Shown here: in pieces, positions 1 through 6,173 of the stretch
How the letters are laid out: every line of letters begins with the position of its first letter
Numbering within the stretch: position 1 is the first letter of the stretch
Assembly (NCBI GenBank): GCA_910586605.1
Contig: CAJUJR010000118.1
Span: forward strand, 1-6,326
Direction of reading: 5' to 3'
Source: an uncultured Lachnospiraceae bacterium
GTDB lineage: Bacteria > Bacillota > Clostridia > Lachnospirales > Lachnospiraceae
Length of the DNA: 6,326 nt
Made by a program: the position numbers and the translations under genes
The notes under the pieces: model-generated
Databases searched by the model: none
The model's input: the letters and a program-made list of their open reading frames with translations, nothing else
Told to the model about the DNA's origin: nothing

Positions 1-1
1 A

Positions 2-1024
2 ACAACTGATTGTGCAACAAGGATTTCATTTATAAAAGTTGTAAACTGGTGTTCTGTATATAAAGAAGAAAATGGATTTTTAAAGGTAATGGCACCTGAT
101 TTTGATAAAGCCATTGATATATTGAAAGAATTGCATTGGATAAAAACAGGGAAGAATGACGGGGAACTTAAATATTTAAAATCTATGCAAAATGCTCTCA
201 TTGAGCTTATAGCTGTACCCTACTGTAAGGATAATAAAGGTGACAAATCGAGGGGATATCCTTACAAGACTTTAGAGTTAGTTGCAAAACGTATTCAGGA
301 AGATAAAAGAGTATTAAAGGAGAAAAAGAAAGGAAAAAATATAGAAGCTTCAAATAGTAAAAGGAAGTTAATTTTATCTTGGAAAGACAATATTCAGGAT
401 TATTGTTTTGAAGTTTTTGATGGTGCAAACAAAAGGTTGTTCTTAGAGAATAAAGAGGGAATTAATATAGATACAGCAGAAGGCTGGGACAATCTAACGG
501 GCAGTTTTCTTACAAATAGTATTTATCGGATGCTTAAAATTTTGGATAAAAATTATGGATTTATAAAATCCCGTATGGATGGAGATGTTTTAAAAGGAAT
601 ATATTTTTTGATTGAGAAATTAATAGATATAAAAGGAATGGGAAATATTGAAAAAGCAAAATTTATGGAATATATGCTTTCATATTTACCAGCGTCGATA
701 GAAAATATGAAGCATAACGGTAAAGGGAAAATTGAAGTAGCTGACTATGCAAGAGTATTTGGGGATATGGCGAATATACTGAATAAATTTGATGTTTATG
801 GGTTTATAAAAATATGTGAGGAAAGAATAAAAGGAGTAGATATAAAAGATGAACAAATAGAACTTATCCGAAGAAGAATATATTGTGAAAGCAGCGATTT
901 TATTAGGGGCTGCTCTCAAAGCCAAAAGGAGGGGAATGATACTGTTAAATCCAAAAATACAATTTTTTTTGAACAGATATCAAGGGCAGTTTTATATAAT
1001 ATGTATTACAGGATACTGTACTAG
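2..1024 (+). CDS. Hypothetical protein, C-terminal part (5' end outside window)
   Basis: I do not recognise this protein. The reading frame is open from base 2 to the TAG at 1022-1024, giving 340 codons. The first internal ATG (base 89) has only a weak AAAGG directly before it, and the 29 codons upstream of it read like protein, so the true start probably lies left of the window. The visible part is lysine- and isoleucine-rich and looks helical and soluble: no signal peptide or membrane segment, and a very basic KEKKKGK stretch about 90 residues after the ATG. The gene is visibly more A+T-rich than the genes to its right, which suggests separate origin. It ends 7 bases before a strong terminator, so it is the last gene of its transcript. 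Between about 861 and 934 another frame reads more like protein (see findings), so the C-terminal sequence is uncertain. Confidence 0.7.
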   Translation, partial: TTDCATRISFIKVVNWCSVYKEENGFLKVMAPDFDKAIDILKELHWIKTGKNDGELKYLKSMQNALIELIAVPYCKDNKGDKSRGYPYKTLELVAKRIQEDKRVLKEKKKGKNIEASNSKRKLILSWKDNIQDYCFEVFDGANKRLFLENKEGINIDTAEGWDNLTGSFLTNSIYRMLKILDKNYGFIKSRMDGDVLKGIYFLIEKLIDIKGMGNIEKAKFMEYMLSYLPASIENMKHNGKGKIEVADYARVFGDMANILNKFDVYGFIKICEERIKGVDIKDEQIELIRRRIYCESSDFIRGCSQSQKEGNDTVKSKNTIFFEQISRAVLYNMYYRILY

Positions 1025-1031
1025 ATGCGAA

Positions 1032-1075
1032 GAATGTGACGAATGATTTCGTCGCATTCCTTTTTTTTTTTTTTT
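1032..1075 (+). terminator. Intrinsic (rho-independent) terminator
   Basis: The left arm GAATGTGACGAA (1032-1043) pairs with TTCGTCGCATTC (1048-1059) in a 12-bp stem with one G-U pair and a TGAT loop. One C and then 15 T residues (1061-1075) follow. This is a near-ideal intrinsic terminator, placed 7 bases after the upstream gene's stop. It separates the A+T-rich left gene from the rest of the window. Confidence 0.93.
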
Positions 1076-1090
1076 GGGGGTAATTTTCTA

Positions 1091-1117
1091 TTACAATAGT
1101 GGGGATTGTACTATAAT
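1091..1117 (+). promoter_or_regulatory. Candidate promoter for the 636-aa/HerA-like operon
   Basis: A perfect TATAAT lies at 1112-1117 in the gap between the terminator and the next gene. The best upstream partner, TTACAA at 1091-1096, matches the -35 consensus poorly and is only 15 bases away. The position fits a promoter for the downstream two-gene unit, with a leader of about 150 bases that includes the inverted repeat at 1145-1183. The call rests on the -10 box and context only. Confidence 0.3.
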
Positions 1118-1144
1118 CATGCTTCTGAGATGCGTTGCCTGATT

Positions 1145-1183
1145 TCGTCGCAATTTTTTAAAATTTTAAAAAAAGTGTGACGA
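1145..1183. repeat. Long imperfect inverted repeat in operon leader
   Basis: TCGTCGCA (1145-1152) pairs with TGTGACGA (1176-1183), with one G-U pair. The intervening T6 and A-rich tracts continue the pairing, giving 17 pairs out of 19 around a centre at 1164. The outer arms are the same sequences that make the terminator stem at 1032-1059. It could act as an operator, a leader hairpin or a weak bidirectional terminator. The GTG at 1177, which would extend the next gene upstream, lies inside the right arm and is not a likely start. Confidence 0.5.
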
Positions 1184-1262
1184 CATATGTCTTAAAAAAC
1201 ATTTACAAGCTGCGGGTTGTGCGTTATTATGTTTTCAATGACTGGCCGGTCAAAAAAGTACT

Positions 1263-1269
1263 AGGAGGG
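1263..1269 (+). promoter_or_regulatory. Ribosome binding site setting the start of the 636-aa gene
   Basis: AGGAGGG ends 6 bases before the ATG at 1276, a near-perfect Shine-Dalgarno at good distance. The frame is open back to a GTG at 1177, but that codon has no such site, so the ATG at 1276 is preferred. Confidence 0.85.
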
Positions 1270-1275
1270 ATAATA

Positions 1276-3186
1276 ATGGTGCGTCAAGCGGTTATTTTTG
1301 AAGGATGTAAAACGGGCGATGGAGCGTGTGGCAATTTCAATTCAGATGCGGGGGCAGCGTCTCGCGGCCCTGCTGTGCAACAGGTGAATAGTGGGCGGAG
1401 TGCGTTTTGGACTGATACTCCGAAGCCTGCTGTGAGGAGTAGGGGGTATGAGAACAACAGTTCAGTGCAAGTATCTGCAATGCTTCAGGATTATGGGCGC
1501 GTGACAGATGATAATTTTGCTTTGGTAAAAAGGCTAAAGGAAAAGCAGGCAGAATTGGATGCAGCAAATCAAAAAATTTGCAACCTGAAGGAAGGGTTTT
1601 ATGGCTCAGATTGGCAGCTGCGCCAGGATGACGTGAATAACCGGATTTGGCTGTCTGACGGCAGAAAACATGAAATCCTGTTGGAGGGTGCGGTTAAAAA
1701 AGTCGTGGCATATACGCTGCAAAGTTTCAATGAGCTGCAGCTTGCTTTTGAGGTGAAGATCCATTTATCTTCTGGCAGCACAGAAACAGTTTTTATTAAT
1801 TTGCATACTCTGGAAACGCCAAATTTATTAATTCGGGCATTTGAAATGCAGGGGATTTGTTTGAGGGTAAAACGTAGCAATAGTCTGAAGGGGCAGTTAC
1901 TGAAACGGCTGATTTTGGGAAAGGTTTCGGAAACCATACCAATACCATATCAAAGTGGGTGGAGCGGGCAGACATTTTGCTTCTGTAATGAAAAAGGAAG
2001 CCGGAAACTAAAGCAGCTTGGTTTTTCTGTACCGTATATGCAAAGGAAGTTTTCAGAGAAACGGTTTTCTGTACGGGATTTCAGGCAGGGGATTGAAACA
2101 TTATTTCTACAGCAGGGGGCTGAAAATGCAGTGCTTATATTGACAGTTGCGGCAGGCGGGATTCTGTATACACCGCTCTTCCAAAAAGGATATCGGCCGG
2201 ATGTTTTATTTTCTTTAGAGGGCCATGTGCACTACATAAAAAGAATTAGGCACTGGCTTCAACCTTGGGAAAATGAGTTATGTGCAGGCCTGTCTCATAA
2301 GCAGGGTTTAGAAAAAGCTTTGCAAGACAGCCGGGATGAAATCTTTTTTTTGGTTGATAATGGAACGGCATACGAGTTGCGGCTAAGTCAGTTTTTGGAT
2401 GGGCTTGCTCGAAATGGTGAACTGATATGCAGGAATGAGATTAAACAGTTTAATAGCATTCCATTACTGCTTACTGAGAGGAGAGGTGTCTGGGAAAAAG
2501 CAGGAGTCCCGCTTTTGAATTTACCATTTGTAATATGCGAGGACATTACTACTTTTAGCAAATCATTCACTTCGGCTTTTTGGCATTCGTTTTGTATTCA
2601 CTTAAATGCAGGACAGGATTTCTGGAGGGAACGATTGGAAAAGGTAAACGCATCAGAGGATGACGGTATGGCATATCTTTCAGTATACAATTGGCTGGCG
2701 GCGGCTTATACGGTGTTCTGTCCTTTTATGCGAAGCATAATCGGAGCTAATATAATTTCGGAACATGATTTTTCTCATTTTGTGGCTGCTTGGTTACAGA
2801 ATGTTGATGCGGGAAAACGGGTCGATATAGGGGACAAGTTTATTTTGGTGCTGCAGCAAATGAAAAAGAAAGGACAGATTGGGTTTGTATCCTTAGAAGT
2901 TTTTGAAAGGTTATCAATTGAAAAATATGTTTTTGCTGTTGATGAAGAGTTTGTATACATCTCCAAAGGGATTTTCTCAGCCCTTGTCAAAAAGTTCTTT
3001 CCGGGTTATTTGAATAAGGATGTGTACGGCTCTTTGGTTGAGAATGGAGATGCAAAGGGCGACAAGGACCATTTGTTTCCAAAGAGTCCCCAAAAACTAA
3101 ATTTAGGTGGAAACCGTGAAAGGTTGGCACAAATTAGACGGCCGCTGTTGCTGTCTGATGCTGAACTAAAGTTGGAGGTATTGTAA
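1276..3186 (+). CDS. Uncharacterised 636-aa protein, possible degenerate helicase-like ATPase, partner of HerA-like ATPase
   Basis: No firm family assignment. The ATG at 1276 follows AGGAGGG and gives 636 aa. Residues 1-60 are Gly/Ser/Asn-rich and probably disordered. Residues about 80-106 are charged and heptad-like, a likely short coiled coil. From about 110 to 580 the protein appears folded and has no membrane segment. Several landmarks fall in the order seen in DUF927/phage-type helicases: a GW motif (228-229) in a beta-rich part, a hydrophobic helix (285-300), and a YRPDVLFSLEG strand (306-316) where a P-loop would be expected. DEIFFLVDN (354-362) resembles Walker B, and IPLLLTE (395-401) resembles a sensor strand. 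The GxxxxGK[S/T] signature is missing: G316 is followed by HVHYIKR. That resemblance is inference. The C-terminus (590-636) is basic. The stop is 1 base before the next ATG, so the two proteins are probably translationally coupled and act together. Confidence 0.85.
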   Translation: MVRQAVIFEGCKTGDGACGNFNSDAGAASRGPAVQQVNSGRSAFWTDTPKPAVRSRGYENNSSVQVSAMLQDYGRVTDDNFALVKRLKEKQAELDAANQKICNLKEGFYGSDWQLRQDDVNNRIWLSDGRKHEILLEGAVKKVVAYTLQSFNELQLAFEVKIHLSSGSTETVFINLHTLETPNLLIRAFEMQGICLRVKRSNSLKGQLLKRLILGKVSETIPIPYQSGWSGQTFCFCNEKGSRKLKQLGFSVPYMQRKFSEKRFSVRDFRQGIETLFLQQGAENAVLILTVAAGGILYTPLFQKGYRPDVLFSLEGHVHYIKRIRHWLQPWENELCAGLSHKQGLEKALQDSRDEIFFLVDNGTAYELRLSQFLDGLARNGELICRNEIKQFNSIPLLLTERRGVWEKAGVPLLNLPFVICEDITTFSKSFTSAFWHSFCIHLNAGQDFWRERLEKVNASEDDGMAYLSVYNWLAAAYTVFCPFMRSIIGANIISEHDFSHFVAAWLQNVDAGKRVDIGDKFILVLQQMKKKGQIGFVSLEVFERLSIEKYVFAVDEEFVYISKGIFSALVKKFFPGYLNKDVYGSLVENGDAKGDKDHLFPKSPQKLNLGGNRERLAQIRRPLLLSDAELKLEVL

Positions 3187-3187
3187 T

Positions 3188-4161
3188 ATGCAGATAAGAT
3201 GTGAAGCACTTTTAGGGAATTCTACAGGTATTGAAGTACGGTACGCTTTTGATTCCCGTTCTGAAAACAACCATATGGTGTTGCTTGGGATTTCCGGGTG
3301 TGGGAAAAGCACACAACTGGAACATATGGAAGCAGAAGTTATCCTGCAAGGTAAAAAAGTTATTGAACTGGACTTTTCGGATAGCAGTTGCTCGAAAACT
3401 TCTCTGAAAGCACAAAGCCATTCGATAGATGTAAGAAGTAATTCTATTGTTTCGCCTTTGGCGAAGCGAAGCAATGTTTATGGACAGCCAGAGGATTCCA
3501 TTGACTTTTCAAAGCGGGTAACAGATTTGCTTTCTGGAGCATTATGCTTTAAATCAAGGCAGCGTTCTTTACTTTATGAAGCGGTAAAAATGGCAGCCGA
3601 GGGGTGTGACCATATAACATTTTTGGGAATCATGCAACAGGGGGCTGGCAGAAGTTATTTCAACATCCAAAACCGATTCAGGTACTATCGTTATCAGGAT
3701 TCCCGCCTGCTGAACGGAAGGTGGTTGCTGAACTGCTCCTTGACGATTTGCACAATTTTTTAACAGAGTGTGGGCCAGGGCGAAACGATTTTATTCTGGT
3801 TTTGGATGAATGCCAAAATTTGCGGCTCACATCTGATATGCCGACTGCTTTTTTACTGTCGCAGGGACGGAAATACGGATGCGGGGTCTGGCTTGCAACA
3901 CAAAGCCCTGACTATTTTAAACGTGATGAACTCGCACAATTATACCAGCCGGCTTTGGTTTTAAATTTTCAGCCAAATGTAGTTGAACGGCAGAAAATTT
4001 GCCGTAGACTGGCAAAAAATGAAAAGGAAAAAGCGGCCTTGCTGGATATGTTTGAGCAGTTGGGGCGTGGACAGTTCGTTGCTTCCGGTCATTTTATAAA
4101 AACATCAGGTGCTTTGTCGGAGTACGGACATTTATTGGTGGATAATGTATACGGGTCGTGA
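3188..4161 (+). CDS. HerA/VirB4-like P-loop ATPase, interrupted by a one-base frameshift
   Basis: A P-loop ATPase of the HerA/FtsK (VirB4-like) group, which drives DNA translocation or remodelling as a ring. The ATG at 3188 follows the upstream stop by one base. The first frame carries Walker A GISGCGKST (residues 34-42) but ends at 3763 in unrelated residues. The second frame is open from 3610 to the TGA at 4159-4161 and carries Walker B LVLDECQ (204-210), the typical GRKYGCGVWLATQSP segment (227-241) and GRGQFV (293-298). The switch is at the G run 3640-3644. One extra G gives a continuous 324-aa protein through MQQGGWQKLF, including an LSLSGFP strand expected in the family. Read literally, the gene yields 191 aa with Walker A only. 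No membrane segment or HAS-barrel-length N-terminus is present, so it is a minimal ATPase core. The specific role is unknown; the operon partner is the best clue. Confidence 0.85.
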
Positions 4162-4214
4162 ATTTGCTGGCATTCAATTATATATTATATTGATGGAGTA
4201 ATGAAATTTATAAA

Positions 4215-4279
4215 GGTTTTAATGCCAAGTTTTCCGGCCTGTTCCTATTTTATAATGGCAGACCGGAACGATTAAAACC
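4215..4279. repeat. Nested inverted repeat upstream of xis
   Basis: GGTTTTAAT (4215-4223) is matched by ATTAAAACC (4271-4279), and inside it TTCCGG (4232-4237) is matched by CCGGAA (4263-4268). GTTCC (4241-4245) can compete for the same right arm, so alternative folds exist. The repeat sits 55 bases before the xis start and encloses a TATAAT. It may be an operator controlling xis-int or a binding site for Xis/Int; neither can be proven here. Confidence 0.6.
4251..4256 (+). promoter_or_regulatory. Candidate -10 box for xis-int
   Basis: TATAAT lies between the arms of the nested inverted repeat, about 80 bases before the xis ATG. No good -35 box is found at 16-18 bases upstream, so activity might depend on a bound activator, or the match may be chance in A/T-rich DNA. 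Confidence 0.3.
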
Positions 4280-4317
4280 ATTATAACCTGTTTTGGTGTA
4301 AATGTAAAGAAATTTGG

Positions 4318-4324
4318 AAAGGAG
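4318..4324 (+). promoter_or_regulatory. Ribosome binding site of xis
   Basis: AAAGGAG ends 10 bases before ATG 4335 and only 3 before TTG 4328. The spacing selects the ATG, which lies in a different frame from the Xis-coding sequence. This is the main evidence that a frame change inside xis is required. Confidence 0.7.
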
Positions 4325-4334
4325 AGCTTGTATC

Positions 4335-4531
4335 ATGACAAAAGAAATAAGCTTGGAAAAAAATGTTTGCTCACTTTGGAAGAAGCTGCTTTATATACAG
4401 GGCTTGGGCAAAATAAGCTTCGTGATATCAGCAGTGACGAACAGTGTGATTTTGTGCTATGGAATGGGGCAAAACGGATGTTTAAAAGGGAGAAATTGAA
4501 AGACTATTTGTATAGCGCATATTCAATTTAA
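4335..4531 (+). CDS. xis: Tn916-type excisionase (Xis), out of frame by one base at an A7 run
   Basis: A small DNA-binding recombination directionality factor. In Tn916-type elements Xis binds near the element ends and helps the integrase excise the element. The ATG at 4335 has AAAGGAG 10 bases upstream, but its own frame gives an unrelated 54-aa peptide. The Xis sequence is in the -1 frame: LTLEEAALYTGLGQNKLRDI followed by VLWNGAKRMFKREKLKDYL, matching the family's LTxEEAxxYxxIGxNKLR and the conserved xNGxxxxxKRxxF segment. Adding one A to the run at 4357-4363 joins them into a 65-aa protein of family-typical size. The Xis frame could instead start at TTG 4328, but that lies only 3 bases from the Shine-Dalgarno. 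The run forms A_AAA_AAT in the ATG frame, so -1 slippage could also produce Xis. It lies 111 bases upstream of int. Confidence 0.82.
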
Positions 4532-4535
4532 TCTG

Positions 4536-4584
4536 AAGGCTTGGGCCTTTATGGGCTATGGGTTTTTGCCTATAGCCTCCTTTT
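4536..4584 (+). terminator. Tandem hairpins between xis and int (possible weak terminator or attenuator)
   Basis: The first hairpin is AAGGC (4536-4540) with GCCTT (4545-4549), starting 4 bases after the xis stop. The second has a 9-bp stem, GGCTATGGG (4554-4562) with CCTATAGCC (4569-4577), one G-T pair and a six-base loop. TCC and T4 follow, which is a poor T tract. The pair could reduce read-through from xis into int, thereby setting the Xis/Int ratio, or protect an mRNA end. A terminator role is plausible but weakened by the short T run. Confidence 0.5.
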
Positions 4585-4624
4585 GGTACAGAAAATGAGG
4601 AAATGGATAGTAACTTTTATTAAA

Positions 4625-4632
4625 GGAAGGAG
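4625..4632 (+). promoter_or_regulatory. Ribosome binding site selecting the TTG start of int
   Basis: GGAAGGAG sits 10 bases before TTG 4643. It argues against the upstream ATG 4541 and against an internal start, and places the int start after the tandem hairpins. Confidence 0.75.
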
Positions 4633-4642
4633 TGGAACAGCA

Positions 4643-5917
4643 TTGGCAAAAAGATATGACAAGAACCACCGTCTGTTAAAAACCGGGGAGGTACAGAGGG
4701 CGGATGGGTATTATACTTACCGATGGACTTCACGCAACGGGAAGCGGCATAGTGTAACAACACGTACACTGGAAGAGCTGCGGAAAAAGGAGGAAGAAAT
4801 TAACAGGGATGTATCAGACGGCATCCGGGCAGATGCACAGAATGTTACTTTAAATGATATCTTTGAATTTTGGAAGCACTTAAAGAGAGGGTTAAAAGAT
4901 AATACCTTCCAGAATTATTGTTATATGTATGGGCAGTTTGTATCAGAGGATATTGGGAAACTGCGTATCCAGAAGATAAAGAGGTCTGACATAAAAGTGT
5001 TCTATAATAAGCTGGCAGATGAACGGCATCTTAAAATTGCCACAATAGACAATATCCATACCGTCTTACATCAGGTTCTACAGGTGGCTGTTGAAGACAA
5101 TTATGTGAGGAATAATGTATCAGACAACATTTTAAAAGAACTGAAACAGAGCCATAATTTTGACAGCAGCCATAAAAGGGCGTTAACCGTGCCGGAACAG
5201 GAACTGTTCCTTGGCTTTCTGGCATCGGAAAAAACACAATACCATCATTGGTATCCTATTTTTACGGTAATGCTTGGGACGGGGATGCGTGTTGGCGAAA
5301 TCTGCGGACTGCGTTGGGAAGATGTTGATTTTGAGGAAAATGTGATTGAAGTAAGCCATACTTTAGTATATTACAACCACAGAAATGAAGGGGGCTGTTA
5401 TTTTAATATACATACACCGAAAACAGCAGCAGGAAGCCGCCAGATTCCAATGACAGATGACGTCAGGAATGCACTTTTGAGGGAAAAGGCGTATCAGGAA
5501 TTTAATAATTTGCACTGTAAAGTGGCTGTAGATGGATATACTAATTTTATATTCATTAACCGCTTTGGCAATGTCCAGCATCAAGGGACATTAAACAAAG
5601 CTTTGCGCAGGATTATCAGGGACTGCAATGACAGGGAATTGTCCAAAGGGAGAAAAAATCCTGTCCTTCTGCCTAATTTTTCCTGCCATTCTTTAAGGCA
5701 TACATTTACAACCCGGCTGGTAGAAGCTGGCATAAATATTAAAGTGATACAGGAACTTTGTGGGCATACCCGTTCTGATACTACCCTTGATGTTTACACT
5801 ACCGTTACCAAAGAACTAAAACAGCGGGAATTTGGCAATTTTGAGCAGAAGCTGAAACAACAGAAAAAGGAGTGGGAACAGATATCTGAAAGTCAGAATA
5901 TGGTACAGAAAGATTAG
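4643..5917 (+). CDS. int: Tn916-family tyrosine recombinase (integrase)
   Basis: Catalyses site-specific integration and, with Xis, excision of the element. The TTG at 4643 is preferred because GGAAGGAG (4625-4632) lies 10 bases upstream and the protein then begins MAKRYDKNHRLLKTGE, like other Tn916 integrases. The open frame runs back to an ATG at 4541, but that extension covers the intercistronic hairpin and has no such site. Domains of the 424-aa protein: N-terminal arm-site-binding domain (about 4-60), SAM-like core-binding domain (about 65-165) and catalytic domain (about 175-400). The catalytic set is complete: R216 (GTGMR), K260 (TPKT), H349 and R352 (HSLRH), H375 (CGHT) and nucleophile Y385 (DVYTT). 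Length is close to the roughly 400 aa of Tn916 Int. The gene is intact, unlike xis. Gene order xis-int followed by a noncoding end matches Tn916 relatives. Confidence 0.95.
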   Translation: MAKRYDKNHRLLKTGEVQRADGYYTYRWTSRNGKRHSVTTRTLEELRKKEEEINRDVSDGIRADAQNVTLNDIFEFWKHLKRGLKDNTFQNYCYMYGQFVSEDIGKLRIQKIKRSDIKVFYNKLADERHLKIATIDNIHTVLHQVLQVAVEDNYVRNNVSDNILKELKQSHNFDSSHKRALTVPEQELFLGFLASEKTQYHHWYPIFTVMLGTGMRVGEICGLRWEDVDFEENVIEVSHTLVYYNHRNEGGCYFNIHTPKTAAGSRQIPMTDDVRNALLREKAYQEFNNLHCKVAVDGYTNFIFINRFGNVQHQGTLNKALRRIIRDCNDRELSKGRKNPVLLPNFSCHSLRHTFTTRLVEAGINIKVIQELCGHTRSDTTLDVYTTVTKELKQREFGNFEQKLKQQKKEWEQISESQNMVQKD

Positions 5918-6002
5918 CAGTTTTTATGTATCTGGAAAGCTGCCAGAAAGAAATCGTTATAGTGTTCACAAATGGCCATACCAGCAGGAATATGAAACCT
6001 GC

Positions 6003-6037
6003 CTGAAAAATCTGCCTGTTTCAACAGAGATTTTCAG
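6003..6037. repeat. Extended hairpin downstream of int
   Basis: CTGAAAAATCT (6003-6013) pairs with AGATTTTCAG (6028-6037), with a single A bulge. Inside it CTGTT (6016-6020) pairs with AACAG (6023-6027). No T tract follows, so it is not a standard terminator. It may fold at the 3' end of the int transcript or be a protein-binding site. Confidence 0.55.
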
Positions 6038-6081
6038 ATATAATGAATTTGTGGTAATGTGCTTTTTGTGAAGGCTATACG

Positions 6082-6116
6082 ATAGGTTAAACCAGACAGG
6101 GAGAAAACTAACCTAT
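6082..6116. repeat. Inverted repeat ATAGGTTA / TAACCTAT
   Basis: A perfect 8-bp inverted repeat, 6082-6089 and 6109-6116, with a 19-base spacer. The spacing places the arms about 27 bases apart from centre to centre. It is followed at once by the small palindrome GCTATTATAGC (6119-6129). It is a candidate recombinase or Xis binding region. Confidence 0.5.
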
Positions 6117-6132
6117 TCGCTATTATAGCAAA

Positions 6133-6149
6133 CATATCATGCAGATATG
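6133..6149. repeat. Short inverted repeat CATATC / GATATG
   Basis: A 6-bp perfect inverted repeat with a 5-base loop (ATGCA), between the ATAGGTTA repeat and the GTTAAC palindrome. By itself this would be weak; it is noted because it belongs to a closely spaced series. Confidence 0.35.
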
Positions 6150-6155
6150 GATTAG

Positions 6156-6173
6156 GATTGGGTTAACACAATC
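6156..6173. repeat. Near-perfect palindrome centred on GTTAAC
   Basis: GATTG-G-GTTAAC-A-CAATC is an 18-base palindrome with one mismatched pair (6161/6168). The absence of a spacer suggests a site for a dimeric DNA-binding protein rather than an RNA hairpin. Confidence 0.5.

Larger units (their letters stand above)
1023..1152 (+). repeat. Imperfect direct repeat, copies 1023-1056 and 1128-1152
   Basis: TGATTTCGTCGCA occurs exactly at 1044-1056 and again at 1140-1152. Each copy is preceded by AGATGCG (1023-1029 and 1128-1134), with 14 bases between the two blocks in the first copy and 5 in the second. The second copy therefore looks like a duplicate of the terminator region that has lost most of the left stem arm. 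The origin is unknown; it could be a local duplication or a trace of an earlier insertion. Confidence 0.6.

Noticed and set aside
2..1024. Assigning the left gene to a CRISPR-associated family
   Set aside because: The A+T-rich helical character prompted the idea, but no diagnostic motif was seen and the window contains no repeat array, so no function is given.
1177..1275. GTG-started N-terminal extension of the 636-aa protein
   Set aside because: The GTG lies inside an inverted repeat and has no Shine-Dalgarno, whereas the in-frame ATG 1276 follows AGGAGGG at ideal distance.
1599..1937. A 112-aa minus-strand frame within the 636-aa gene, and similar antisense frames elsewhere
   Set aside because: They overlap well-supported + strand genes, lack ribosome sites, and have Ser/Cys/Phe-rich composition typical of antisense shadows.
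3721..4161. An independent 146-aa protein carrying only the Walker B half
   Set aside because: Its frame is open and protein-like well upstream of the GTG at 3721, which has no ribosome site; it is the continuation of the ATPase after a shift.
4201..4275. Small 24-codon frame upstream of xis that could be a leader peptide
   Set aside because: GGAG is only 2 bases from the ATG, the frame runs through the inverted repeat, and the peptide has no recognisable regulatory codon pattern.
4541..4642. ATG-started 34-residue extension of the integrase
   Set aside because: It would be coded by the intercistronic hairpins, has no ribosome site, and does not resemble Tn916 integrase N-termini, which begin where the TTG 4643 product begins.
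5926..6009. Short ATG frame just after int
   Set aside because: Only 27 codons, no ribosome site, and composition no different from the surrounding noncoding DNA.
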